DNA from: a virus
DNA: 39,111 nucleotides
Virus record (IMG/VR): IMGVR_UViG_3300025652_000185
Span: 1-39,111 of that record
Reading direction: 5' to 3' (one strand)
Below the pieces are notes generated by a model, which searched no databases, had not been told where the DNA came from, and was given only the letters and a program-made list of their open reading frames with translations. This document shows positions 16,492 through 23,783 of the stretch, piece by piece. A program made the position numbers and the translations under genes. How positions within the stretch are numbered: the first letter of the stretch is position 1; each line of letters starts with the position of its first letter.

Positions 16492-16651
16492 CTATAGTAA
16501 AATTACTGACAAGCAATTAGATAAACAAATAGATGATATCTTTAACGTATGGGAAATGACTAGTGAGGTATCAGATTTAAATAAATTTTATATATTAGTA
16601 CAGGAAAAAACAAAAAGAAAATGTGCTTATATAATCAAACATATTTTATAA
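16484..16651 (+). CDS. Small ORF with GTG start (55 aa)
   Basis: A GTG start overlaps the stop of the upstream coiled-coil gene by 8 bases (GTGATTAA), with AGGAG about 11 bases upstream. The product is acidic and then basic (begins INYSKITDKQLDKQIDDIF). It fills a gap of 178 bases on the coding strand and keeps the tight gene packing. No domain is recognised. Confidence 0.45.
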   Translation: MINYSKITDKQLDKQIDDIFNVWEMTSEVSDLNKFYILVQEKTKRKCAYIIKHIL

Positions 16652-16669
16652 CAATAAAGGAGAAACGTA

Positions 16670-17404
16670 ATGAGTAACAAACAAAACATCTTTGACGACT
16701 TCGAAGTCATAGATTTATCAGAGAGTATGGGAGACGTAGTGTGTTGCGACTTTTGTAATCTAGGGGATGACACTATGGGCGGTGTAATGATTGGAAGTAA
16801 TGCCGTATGTGGTGACTGTTGTAAGAAGAATGATTATTACTTTGATAAGGCTAATGATGTAGACTATTACTTTGATAGGAATAAAACGTTCAAAGAAAAC
16901 GTATTACAATATAGAAAGAAAAATAAAAGGCATAAGTTAAATTCTAATATGCAATTTAAAATCAGCGAAGACCATCCATTTAAAGACTCTACAAAAGACA
17001 TAGTAAAAATGCAAGTAGATATAGATAGTATACTACGTAAAAGTATAGAGATGGAAGATTCTAGTCCTCCCGATTACTTAGATGCAGTAGAAGACTATTT
17101 AGTACGTAGACCTAACGTAGTAAAGGTTCTTATGGGTAACTACACAGACCTAAAAGGTGGCAACGTTGAAAGGCTTGCAAGAAAAATAGCTTTTATGCAT
17201 CTTAAACTTATGCAAGAACAAATCGCAGAAGGTAATCACAAGGTATCAAATCGTAATGATAAAGACCACTCCGTAAAGATTGAAGCCCCAAGAGAAACAG
17301 GATATAAGGTATACGAAACTGCAAGTGAACAGGAAAAAGCACTTAAGAAAGTACGTGAGAGTGAAGAGATGAGAGATATTTTTCCAGACATAGCGAGGGC
17401 TTGA
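16670..17404 (+). CDS. Unknown protein with N-terminal Cys-rich motif (244 aa)
   Basis: Has a good Shine-Dalgarno (AAGGAGA). The N-terminal 60 residues hold C25-C26-x2-C29 and C47-x2-C50-C51, a plausible zinc ribbon. The middle has KISEDHPFKDSTKDIVKMQV and a helical block (DYLVRRPNVVKVLMGNY). The C-terminal 60 residues are strongly charged and probably disordered. Zinc-binding plus a charged tail suggests nucleic-acid association. No enzyme signature is visible. It and the next gene sit just ahead of the regulatory repeats. Confidence 0.6.
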   Translation: MSNKQNIFDDFEVIDLSESMGDVVCCDFCNLGDDTMGGVMIGSNAVCGDCCKKNDYYFDKANDVDYYFDRNKTFKENVLQYRKKNKRHKLNSNMQFKISEDHPFKDSTKDIVKMQVDIDSILRKSIEMEDSSPPDYLDAVEDYLVRRPNVVKVLMGNYTDLKGGNVERLARKIAFMHLKLMQEQIAEGNHKVSNRNDKDHSVKIEAPRETGYKVYETASEQEKALKKVRESEEMRDIFPDIARA

Positions 17405-17405
17405 T

Positions 17406-17897
17406 ATGAAATTAGAAGCGTTTGAACACAACCTAAGAAACAAGACAGTACCATTTGCACAATCAGTAGTAACTAGTTCCGGGTATCACGTACCTGTAAT
17501 ATTTACTTACAGTAAAAATGGTACTGAAAAAATGTCTGACTTATCATCTTTGTTTCGGCAAGAAAATAAAGACGTGCTATTTAAAGTGTTAGGTAAATAC
17601 TTAGAAGATGTAGATGCCTGTGCTTACGTATTAATATGTGAGGCTTTTATGAAAAAAGTTAAGAAAGATGAGTACGATAAGTTAACTGAAGAAGATATTA
17701 CAAACATAAAAGATTCAGTTGATACGTCTGAGTGCCTTACTATTACGTGGGAGTATAAGAATGAAGTTACTAGAAGTGGCATAGTTAGTACTCCCCTGTT
17801 AAAAGATACAGGAACTATAGAGTTAGACTACGAAAATATTGTAGATGATTACGATGACAAAAGCCAAGCAGAAGGCAGAGCAGTTCATCTATTATAG
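17406..17897 (+). CDS. Unknown early protein (163 aa)
   Basis: Begins one base after the stop of the upstream gene. The protein has a beta-rich start (VPFAQSVVTSSGYHVPVIFT), a helical middle (ENKDVLFKVLGKYLEDVDAC, then LICEAFMKKVKK) and an acidic C-terminal segment. The layout looks like a globular soluble protein of unknown family. It is the last gene before a 188-base regulatory gap. Confidence 0.55.
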   Translation: MKLEAFEHNLRNKTVPFAQSVVTSSGYHVPVIFTYSKNGTEKMSDLSSLFRQENKDVLFKVLGKYLEDVDACAYVLICEAFMKKVKKDEYDKLTEEDITNIKDSVDTSECLTITWEYKNEVTRSGIVSTPLLKDTGTIELDYENIVDDYDDKSQAEGRAVHLL

Positions 17898-17978
17898 TAT
17901 TGTAGTTTATTATTAAACAAAATAATAAAAGTACTTGTGATAGGTTATTTCAAGTATTAAGTTAAGTATATCATATAT

Positions 17979-18049
17979 ATATAATAACGTATTATATGTT
18001 TATTATATTAAATACGTTATTATATTAAACAATACATACGTTATTATAT
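17979..18049 (+). promoter_or_regulatory. Operator-like repeats upstream of the ribbon-helix-helix gene
   Basis: Three copies of a 13-mer TACGTTATTATAT: inverted at 17979-17991, direct at 18013-18025 and 18037-18049. The two direct copies are 24 bp apart start to start, close to two helical turns plus a few bases. They fill the otherwise empty 188-base gap before a predicted ribbon-helix-helix regulator. Such regulators bind short repeats, so autoregulation is a natural reading. An origin-like iteron role is the alternative. Confidence 0.6.
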
Positions 18050-18085
18050 ATATAGTTTTTAACATACCAAAACGAAGGAACGTAA

Positions 18086-18271
18086 ATGGATAATAAAGAA
18101 TCAATAGTAACTTCATTCAGAGCGAAGAAAGGTTTATGGAAGAAGTTAAAGATAGCCTCTGCTATAGAAGGAGTTGCTATTCAAGACAAACTAAATGACA
18201 TCATCGAAGATTACGTAGAATCAAAGTACGGAAACCTACTAAAGAAAGATAACGATGCCGAAGAAGAATAG
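18086..18271 (+). CDS. Ribbon-helix-helix (CopG/Arc-like) DNA-binding regulator
   Basis: A 61-aa protein with the classic layout: a short N-terminal strand (IVTSFRAKKG), helix A (LWKKLKIASAIEGV), and helix B (AIQDKLNDIIEDYVE). Length and pattern fit the MetJ/Arc/CopG superfamily, which bind as dimers with the strand in the major groove. A good Shine-Dalgarno (GAAGGAA) precedes it. Repeated 13-bp sites lie just upstream and may be its operators. The C-terminal tail is acidic. It probably controls the replication genes that follow. Confidence 0.7.
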   Translation: MDNKESIVTSFRAKKGLWKKLKIASAIEGVAIQDKLNDIIEDYVESKYGNLLKKDNDAEEE

Positions 18272-19016
18272 TAGTGAACACAAATCCGTACAAGAAATAT
18301 ACGACAACTATATACAGGGAAAGAATGATGTAAAGGTTAAGACTAGGTACGTTGGTAACGAGTCTTGGTTTCATTCATCTGTAAGTGGTTTATGTTTAAG
18401 AAAACATTATTACGGTTCTGTAATACAACCCGACGAAAAACAATCGCACGATATAAATACTTATAGATTGTTCAGACTAGGTGACATTGTACATACAGAT
18501 ATTCAAGAAGCAGTATCAGCTTATGCTAAACAAAATGGCATACCAATATTTATAGAGAACGAAATACGCATAGATGATTTAAATATGCGAGGCTTTATAG
18601 ACTTAGGTTTCGTAGATGATGGTGTTCTTTACGATATTAAAACTTGCAATGCTTGGAAATGGAAGTCGATGTTTGGTCGTTACGCAAAGTCAGATGCAGT
18701 ATCTAGGAATTATAAGTTACAACTAGGTACGTATGGCCTGTGGTATAAAAGAAAATACGGAAAGTTAAACGGATTAGTCCTTGTGTTCTACAATAAAGAT
18801 AATTCTAGGATGAGAGAAGTCAGCTTAGATTTAAGCGTAGTAGATGAAGCAGAACAATATTGGACAACAACTAATAAAGTAGTTCAAGAGTCAAAAGAAA
18901 GTGGAGTACCACCTGTATTAAATCTAGGTGTAACACCTGCTGAGGAGTGGGAATGTAATGTTAAGTACTGTCAATTCTTTGACGTATGCGGTGGAGGAAT
19001 CAAAGGAAGTTTTTAA
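18255..19016 (+). CDS. Cas4/RecB-like exonuclease with Fe-S cysteines
   Basis: A 253-aa PD-(D/E)xK nuclease. Catalytic pattern: GDIVHTDIQEA around H80, D116 in RGFIDLGF, D127-x-K129 in YDIKT, and Q156-x3-Y160 in KLQLGTYGLWY. Cys47 and C234-x4-C239-x5-C245 match the four-cysteine iron-sulfur layout of Cas4, AddB and Dna2. The start overlaps the regulator gene by 17 bases. It would resect DNA ends to make single strands, working with the annealing protein encoded next. The set is typical of phage recombination modules. Confidence 0.8.
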   Translation: MPKKNSSEHKSVQEIYDNYIQGKNDVKVKTRYVGNESWFHSSVSGLCLRKHYYGSVIQPDEKQSHDINTYRLFRLGDIVHTDIQEAVSAYAKQNGIPIFIENEIRIDDLNMRGFIDLGFVDDGVLYDIKTCNAWKWKSMFGRYAKSDAVSRNYKLQLGTYGLWYKRKYGKLNGLVLVFYNKDNSRMREVSLDLSVVDEAEQYWTTTNKVVQESKESGVPPVLNLGVTPAEEWECNVKYCQFFDVCGGGIKGSF

Positions 19017-19052
19017 TTAATAATAACAATCATATAAGAAAGGAACGTTTAT

Positions 19053-19745
19053 ATGGCTAGTAAAAAGAACAGTAATATGTATATTTGGGATAAGGTTTGC
19101 GAGACAGACCCTAAGTATACAAAGAAAGTAAATCAACGTGGTGGCTTTACTGCTATCGGTGCGCAATCCCAAGTAATGAAAGCAACAGAAATGTTTGGTG
19201 CTTTTGGTTTTGGGTGGGGTGTAAGAGATGAACGTATAGATAGATGGGAATCCTGTGGGTTAGTAATCTATCAAGCTACGTTATGGTTCTTACAAGATGG
19301 TAAAGCAGAAGAGGGAATCATTCCACTGCACTCATCTATTAAGTATAGTAGTAATGGTAGGTTAGACGATGACTTCTTTAAGAAGGTAGCTACTGATGCT
19401 CTTACAAAAGGGTTAAGTAAACTTGGGTTTAATGCTGACGTATTTATGGGTATGTTTGATGATAATAAATACATCAATCAAATATCAGATAAGTATAAAG
19501 AAAAGCCTACAGCTAAGCCAAAGGGTGCTGTTACAAAACAAGTAACACCACTTACTGATAAAGAAAAATTATCTGTACTTCAAACAATGAACTCTACTGT
19601 AAGTAAGGATGATGATTTTTATAAGAAGGTTGAACACGCTTTAAAGACAGATAAGATAACAAAAGAAAATGTAAATGGTTCACTAGTTAAGATACAAGAG
19701 TACGTAGAAAAGATAAGCGAACTTAAGGAGGTGACAAGTGAGTGA
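19053..19745 (+). CDS. Rad52-like single-strand annealing protein
   Basis: A 230-aa protein with a good Shine-Dalgarno (AAAGGAA). The N-terminal half (GGFTAIGAQSQVMKATEMFG, then FGWGVRDERID, and TDALTKGLSKLGFNADVFMG ending in FDDNKY) matches the pattern of phage Rad52/ERF-like annealases, in which a ALTDA...LG-AAD-Y motif forms the oligomer interface. The C-terminal 90 residues are a charged linker and helices. It probably forms rings that anneal single strands made by the upstream exonuclease. The exact subfamily (Sak, ERF, DUF-type) is uncertain. Confidence 0.7.
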   Translation: MASKKNSNMYIWDKVCETDPKYTKKVNQRGGFTAIGAQSQVMKATEMFGAFGFGWGVRDERIDRWESCGLVIYQATLWFLQDGKAEEGIIPLHSSIKYSSNGRLDDDFFKKVATDALTKGLSKLGFNADVFMGMFDDNKYINQISDKYKEKPTAKPKGAVTKQVTPLTDKEKLSVLQTMNSTVSKDDDFYKKVEHALKTDKITKENVNGSLVKIQEYVEKISELKEVTSE

Positions 19746-20250
19746 TGATTTATTTGATGACATATTGGGAGGGGCATCTAACGCAGATGCCTACTACCAC
19801 GAAGAGCAAGACGTAAGCTTAGATGATGGTACTTACCCTGCTACTGTAATAGATTTAAATAAGTCAAACGTGACAACTAAGTTTGGCACTACCGCTGACT
19901 TATTTAAGCCTACATATCAGATTGCTAGAGGTAAAAACAAAGGTGCAACTGTAAGTGACAAGGGTATATGGAGATTCAAAAGTGAGCCGTCAGACGCACG
20001 TAATAAAAGTAGCAGAGGTAATGTAATATATAAAAGTATATTAGATATACTTTCTATAGACCTTGAACAGGTAGAGGTAGATGGTATTATTATGCGAAGG
20101 TTACCAGAGCTTACAAAAGAAAACGTAGTAGGAAAGAAGGTTTTAATTAGCGTACAGGATGATGACTACAAGTCTAACTACGGAAGACTAGCATCTAAAG
20201 TTGCAATGATACACAGTGAGTGGGTAGATGACAAATCAGAATCAAATTAA
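19738..20250 (+). CDS. ssDNA-binding-like protein (DUF669-type layout)
   Basis: Starts with GTG at 19738 behind an excellent Shine-Dalgarno (AAGGAGG) inside the annealing gene. The N-terminus is acidic (MSDDLFDDILGG). The core (LDDGTYPATVIDLNKSNVTT and later GVTV-type strands) resembles OB-fold phage single-strand binding proteins such as DUF669. It is not T7 gp2.5 by any clear motif. Its place between annealing protein and helicase supports an SSB role. The C-terminal end is weakly acidic, less so than typical SSBs. Confidence 0.5.
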   Translation: MSDDLFDDILGGASNADAYYHEEQDVSLDDGTYPATVIDLNKSNVTTKFGTTADLFKPTYQIARGKNKGATVSDKGIWRFKSEPSDARNKSSRGNVIYKSILDILSIDLEQVEVDGIIMRRLPELTKENVVGKKVLISVQDDDYKSNYGRLASKVAMIHSEWVDDKSESN

Positions 20251-21583
20251 AATAAACAATCACAAAAGTATAGAGTCTGAAGAGGCACTAATTGCTTCTG
20301 TGATTACGGACAGTAGAGAGATTGAGAAAGTTAACTCTATAATTAAAACAAAGATGTTCTACAGTAAGTTCAATCAAGTAGTATGGGATAAGATTATATC
20401 TATGCAAAAGAATGGAGTTAAGGTAGACTTAACAACTGTTACTTCTCAGTTAAATAACAATAACGATACTAGCATAGCAGATAGTCCTGTCTTTAAGATT
20501 ACAGGTTACTTTGATAATATGTCTATATCATCTAATGCGGTTCAGTATGCAAAGAATGTATACGAAAAGTATGAGCTGCGTAATATAGAAGACCTAGCTA
20601 CGCAGTTAAAGGGAAGTATAGGAAAGGATAATATTAAAACTGTTGATGCATTAACTAACGTACATAAAAGGATTAGTAACGTATTAAGTGTACACGGAGA
20701 TGATAAGTTTCATTTACGTAGTGCGCTTGAGAAAGCTATACAAGATATGTACAACAAAGATAATACTATACAGTTTGGATTCCCCGGACTAGATAATCTT
20801 ATAGGTGGTATGAGACGTGGAGAAATTACTACGATTGCAGGTAGGCCCGGTCATTTTAAAAGTACAATGGCTATAAACGTAGTGCATAATCTTTTATCTA
20901 ATGGGTACAAGGTTCTTGTGTTTAACAGGGAGATGAAGAATGAATCTATGTTAGCTAAGTTAATTGTAGCTGACTCGGAACAAATAGATTACTCTAGGGT
21001 TGTGACTGGTACGTATACAGATAAAGACAAAGAAGATATCGCTGAAACTAAAAAGAAGTTATTAAAAAAGTATGGTAAGAATTTAATAATGAAAGATAGA
21101 AGTAACGACTTTGAGTCTACAGTATCTATTATAAGGCAAGTAAAACCAGACGTAGTTGTAGATGATTACATTGGGCTTGCTACACTTAGAGGTGTTGAAG
21201 ACCCTAGACTTCGCATAGATAACATAATGAAAGAATATAAAATGCTATGTAAAGCCTATGATATGTCTGCAATAATTGTATCGCAGTTAAATAGAAAGTG
21301 TGAAGAGCGTACAAATAAGAGACCTATCCCATCAGACTTACGTGAAAGTGGCTCTATAGAACAAGACTCAGAGACAATACTGTTTATGTTTTATGAGTAT
21401 AGATACTTACAGGATGGTTCTAAGAACGGAGAGTTCGGTATAGATGTAGTAGTTGGTAAGAATAGGTATGGTAAAACAGGAACAGTAGAGTTAGGTGTAG
21501 TAGGAGAAAGATGTAAGATATATGACCATCATTCTATTGCGTTAGCAGAAAAATATGAAATAGAGGAGAAAGGTAATGAGTAA
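20228..21583 (+). CDS. DnaB-type replicative helicase
   Basis: A 451-aa helicase. N-terminal domain about 1-150 and RecA-like domain about 165-445. Seen in order: Walker A-like GRPGHFKS (205-212), catalytic Glu in FNREM (E235), Walker B VVVDD (309-313), SQLNR and a SDLRESGSIEQDSE motif (369-382), and the KNRYGKTG arginine-finger motif (411-418). Oddity: the usual Walker A Gly before Lys (GxxxxGKS) is Phe. The other motifs are intact, so it is probably active. The start overlaps the SSB-like gene by 23 bases. No primase domain is present, so priming needs another protein. Confidence 0.85.
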   Translation: MTNQNQIKINNHKSIESEEALIASVITDSREIEKVNSIIKTKMFYSKFNQVVWDKIISMQKNGVKVDLTTVTSQLNNNNDTSIADSPVFKITGYFDNMSISSNAVQYAKNVYEKYELRNIEDLATQLKGSIGKDNIKTVDALTNVHKRISNVLSVHGDDKFHLRSALEKAIQDMYNKDNTIQFGFPGLDNLIGGMRRGEITTIAGRPGHFKSTMAINVVHNLLSNGYKVLVFNREMKNESMLAKLIVADSEQIDYSRVVTGTYTDKDKEDIAETKKKLLKKYGKNLIMKDRSNDFESTVSIIRQVKPDVVVDDYIGLATLRGVEDPRLRIDNIMKEYKMLCKAYDMSAIIVSQLNRKCEERTNKRPIPSDLRESGSIEQDSETILFMFYEYRYLQDGSKNGEFGIDVVVGKNRYGKTGTVELGVVGERCKIYDHHSIALAEKYEIEEKGNE

Positions 21584-21815
21584 AGAATTTTCTTTTAAAG
21601 TAAGAATAACTAAGTCTGAACTTAATATTATTGTAGAGTCTTTACGTAGGTTTAAAAAGCAATCTGACACCGTTCCCGTAATAAAGGATAGGGTTAATAG
21701 TTTGTTTGAAGACTTTAAGAAAATTAAAAGTGATGTAAAAAAAGTTGAAGAAAATAAAATAAATAAAAGAGAGGTAATATATGAGCAACCAAAAGCGTGT
21801 GAAGTCTGCGAGTAA
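21576..21815 (+). CDS. Small coiled-coil protein (79 aa)
   Basis: Has GAGGAGAAAGG upstream and overlaps the helicase stop by 8 bases. The product is helical (LNIIVESLRRFKKQS, then LFEDFKKIKSDVKKVEENK) and ends in CEVCE, a single CxxC. It overlaps the next gene by 35 bases. It may be a helicase-loader-like partner by position, but nothing in the sequence proves that. Confidence 0.5.
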   Translation: MSKEFSFKVRITKSELNIIVESLRRFKKQSDTVPVIKDRVNSLFEDFKKIKSDVKKVEENKINKREVIYEQPKACEVCE

Positions 21816-22149
21816 TGTTAGAAGAGGCAGGAGAAATAGGCAACGTGGCGCAGAGTTACAACGCTTACTAGTAAGTAAGTGTAAGGAGTTAGACCTTGAC
21901 GCTCACAACCGAGACAGGGGTGGTGCAATGCACGAGAAAGGTGACGTTGAAATTGAAGGTGTGTTCTATGGATGTAAACGTAGAAAGAAAATACCTACAT
22001 ATATAATGCCGGAGAAGGAAGAAGTAGGTGTGGTATTCAGAGGTGAACGTATGCAACCTATGATTTCATATCCGCTTGATAAATTTTTAGTAATGCTAAA
22101 GATAGTAACGGACATAGAAAAAGATGCAGTAAATGGGGGTAGTAAATGA
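21781..22149 (+). CDS. Resolvase-like PD-(D/E)xK endonuclease, possibly degenerate
   Basis: A 122-aa protein with a very basic N-terminus (VRRGRRNRQRGAELQRLL) and the pattern GDVEIEGVFYGCKRRKK. That resembles phage Holliday-junction-resolvase-like nucleases, which show E25, D55 and then (D/E)xK. Here the expected acid before CK is Gly64, so the third acid is missing unless E57 or E59 has taken over. The rest (VVFRGERMQPM, then DKFLVML) fits the family C-terminus. It lies in the replication block, where a branch-resolving role would fit. Confidence 0.55.
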   Translation: MSNQKRVKSASNVRRGRRNRQRGAELQRLLVSKCKELDLDAHNRDRGGAMHEKGDVEIEGVFYGCKRRKKIPTYIMPEKEEVGVVFRGERMQPMISYPLDKFLVMLKIVTDIEKDAVNGGSK

Positions 22150-22283
22150 ATTGTTGTTTATGTAAAGAAGAGATAGATGATAGGTATAGTAACAACGCAG
22201 AGCCTGTAAGCAGTGGAAGATGTTGTAACAGTTGCAATGAGCAAGTAGTAATACCAAATAGAATAGAAGAGATTTTAAAATGA
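22146..22283 (+). CDS. Small Cys-rich zinc-binding protein (45 aa)
   Basis: Encodes MNCCLCKEEID at the N-terminus and GRCCNSCNEQVVIPNR further on: two Cys pairs separated by about 20 residues, the pattern of a small zinc finger widespread in phages. ATG overlaps the stop of the upstream gene and its stop overlaps the next start (ATGA). It is too short for many gene finders. Function is unknown; nucleic-acid or protein binding is likely. Confidence 0.65.
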   Translation: MNCCLCKEEIDDRYSNNAEPVSSGRCCNSCNEQVVIPNRIEEILK

Positions 22284-22534
22284 ATGATAATTTAAAAGAC
22301 TTTATAGAACTTTACGCAGATGATGAGACTATAAAACTTGATGGCTACAACCATTGCATAATAGGGATTGATACAAATCAAAAAATAATATACGATGCAA
22401 ATAAAATTATAGAAACACTAGCATCTGATATGACTACAGAAGAAGCGGTAGAATATTTTTACTATAACATAGAGGGTTCAAAACTAGGAGAGTTTAATCC
22501 AATATACGTATTTAAATATGAGGAAATAAAATGA
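22280..22534 (+). CDS. Conserved phage hypothetical protein (84 aa)
   Basis: The pattern GYNHCIIGID, a DANKIIETLASDM-like helix, EEAVEYFYYNIEGS and GEFNPIYVFK is one I associate with a common small hypothetical family in marine and other phages. It is a compact alpha/beta protein with no active-site motif I can name. It is coupled to both neighbours by ATGA overlaps. Confidence 0.6.
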   Translation: MNDNLKDFIELYADDETIKLDGYNHCIIGIDTNQKIIYDANKIIETLASDMTTEEAVEYFYYNIEGSKLGEFNPIYVFKYEEIK

Positions 22535-22626
22535 GATTAAGTGAATGTTGTGATGCTAAAATAATTTATACTGATATTTGTAGTGATTGTAAAGAACATT
22601 GTGGAGTGTATGAGGAAGTAGAATGA
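22531..22626 (+). CDS. Zinc-ribbon-like micro-protein (31 aa)
   Basis: A very short ORF, MRLSECCDAKIIYTDICSDC followed by KEHCG, with five cysteines in 21 residues. The CC-x9-CxxC-x3-C pattern is a likely zinc site. ATGA overlaps link it to both the preceding and following genes, which supports translation. No function can be assigned. Confidence 0.6.
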   Translation: MRLSECCDAKIIYTDICSDCKEHCGVYEEVE

Positions 22627-22862
22627 AAATAAAAAAGAAATATAATAAAGATATTGTAAACTTAGTTAAAGAAAGATTGAAGCAAGGTAAGCGTGAGTAC
22701 GGTGGAGAAATAGACATACACGACGGTAGAGATTGGAATCAAGAAGCTCTAGAAGAAATACTAGATTGCTGTGTTTACGTAGCGGCAAAGGTACTAGAGA
22801 TAAAAGAGAAGGCAGGTAGTAAGATAAATAATTCGGGTGACGAAGTCGAATATAAGTATTAA
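22623..22862 (+). CDS. MazG-like helical protein (79 aa)
   Basis: Contains RLKQGKREYGGEIDI and then EALEEILDCCVYVAAKVLEI. The E-x2-E-E-x2-D helix is characteristic of all-alpha MazG-like or dUTPase-like NTP pyrophosphatases; this short version resembles phage proteins of the same pattern. A complete active site is not certain because the protein is only 79 aa. It could sanitise nucleotide pools. It is coupled to the preceding micro-protein by an ATGA overlap. Confidence 0.5.
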   Translation: MKIKKKYNKDIVNLVKERLKQGKREYGGEIDIHDGRDWNQEALEEILDCCVYVAAKVLEIKEKAGSKINNSGDEVEYKY

Positions 22863-22875
22863 ATTAAGGTTAAGT

Positions 22876-23118
22876 ATGGGAGAAAAAGCAATAGAAAGTA
22901 AGCCGTTAAAAGGTTTTGTATTTTTAAAAGACTTGAAAGAAGGTGCATCTTTTATAACAGATAATGGATTAGAAGGCACTGTAATCAATAGTAACGAGGG
23001 GAGCGTACTTTGTTATTTTACAGAGTATGAATGTGATGACGTAGAGTTAAAGAAATATTGGCTCAAAAATCATAAGAGAATCGCTCCGGAAACGAACGTA
23101 AAAAAGAAAGGAAGTTAA
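22876..23118 (+). CDS. Unknown small beta-rich protein (80 aa)
   Basis: The start at 22876 (MGEKAIESKPLKGF) follows AAGG by seven bases. An alternative GTG at 22837 would add 13 residues and overlap the previous gene. The protein has a GASFITDNGLEGTVINSNEG segment that looks like a small beta-barrel and a basic C-terminus. No known family is assigned. Confidence 0.55.
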   Translation: MGEKAIESKPLKGFVFLKDLKEGASFITDNGLEGTVINSNEGSVLCYFTEYECDDVELKKYWLKNHKRIAPETNVKKKGS

Positions 23119-23121
23119 TGT

Positions 23122-23349
23122 ATGTCTGATTATGATAATACAAACTCTGGTGCGTTGTTTAAGAACAACACTAAAGAGGAGGGCGATAGTCGTCCAGATA
23201 TGACAGGAGTAGTAGACGTAAATGGTAAAGAGTATAGGTTATCAGCTTGGTCTAATACTTCTTCAAAGGGTATGAAGTACTTATCACTTAGGGTTTCAGA
23301 GAAGTTAGAGGAGTCTCAGAAACAACCTAGTGGTGACGTACCCTTTTAA
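23122..23349 (+). CDS. DUF736-like conserved protein (75 aa)
   Basis: The sequence begins MSDYDNTNSGALFKNN, then RPDMTGVVDVNGKEYRLSAW and KGMKYLSLRVSE. This NxGALFKN ... GKEYRLxAW ... KGxxYLSLxV pattern is the signature I associate with DUF736-like small proteins common in phages and proteobacteria. The fold is probably a small OB-like beta-barrel and may bind DNA. It is followed by a structured RNA element. Confidence 0.65.
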   Translation: MSDYDNTNSGALFKNNTKEEGDSRPDMTGVVDVNGKEYRLSAWSNTSSKGMKYLSLRVSEKLEESQKQPSGDVPF

Positions 23350-23361
23350 ATAAAACGATAA

Positions 23362-23439
23362 GTAGCCTGTGGTTCACCCCCTCTTCTATATGCCCTACTG
23401 AGTTATCCCCTCAGTATAACCACAGGCTACACAACTGAG
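23362..23439 (+). ncRNA. Nested hairpin RNA element with alternative pairing
   Basis: Outer stem: GTAGCCTGTGGTT (23362-23374) with AACCACAGGCTAC (23418-23430), 13 bp perfect. Inner stem: TACTGAG (23396-23402) with CTCAGTA (23410-23416), 7 bp perfect, loop TTATCCC. A 21-base single-stranded C/T-rich bulge lies on the 5' side and one base on the 3' side. A second ACTGAG at 23434-23439, just before the next start at 23448, could instead pair with CTCAGT, which gives a switch-like alternative. No T-run follows, so it is not a simple terminator. It is relatively C-rich in an AT-rich genome and contains no CpG. Confidence 0.6.
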
Positions 23440-23447
23440 AAATAAAT

Positions 23448-23723
23448 ATGAATTTAAGTCATCCACCAAAAGTTAAATATTTTAAAGATAGAGTTAAGAA
23501 AGACCCTACTGTTAGGGATAAGTATATAAAAAAATTACACTCTTGGGATTCAAAACGAACTGATAGCAAGTTAAAGTTGTGTACCGAGTGTAATAAAGTT
23601 TGGGAAACTTGCAAGAGAACACAAAATAATAAACTTGTATTAAGTTATAATTACTATGATGACTTCCCAACGTTAGGAAAAAGACGTAAGGTGTGTCCAA
23701 GATGTAGGGTTCAAGATGATTAA
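23448..23723 (+). CDS. Small zinc-binding protein downstream of RNA element (91 aa)
   Basis: Contains LCTECNKVWETCKRT and KVCPRCRVQDD: two CxxC pairs about 40 residues apart, typical of a split zinc ribbon. The N-terminus is basic (VKYFKDRVKKDP, then RDKYIKKLHSWDSKR). The ATG follows the RNA element; GAG at 23437-23439 is the only nearby Shine-Dalgarno-like sequence and it lies in the alternative pairing region. It may be an HNH-associated or nucleic-acid-binding protein. Confidence 0.55.
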   Translation: MNLSHPPKVKYFKDRVKKDPTVRDKYIKKLHSWDSKRTDSKLKLCTECNKVWETCKRTQNNKLVLSYNYYDDFPTLGKRRKVCPRCRVQDD

Positions 23724-23783
23724 AGTTTACAAGTATTATATGTCTGGTTGGCGCTAACAAATAACAAAGTAAAATAAAATAAC

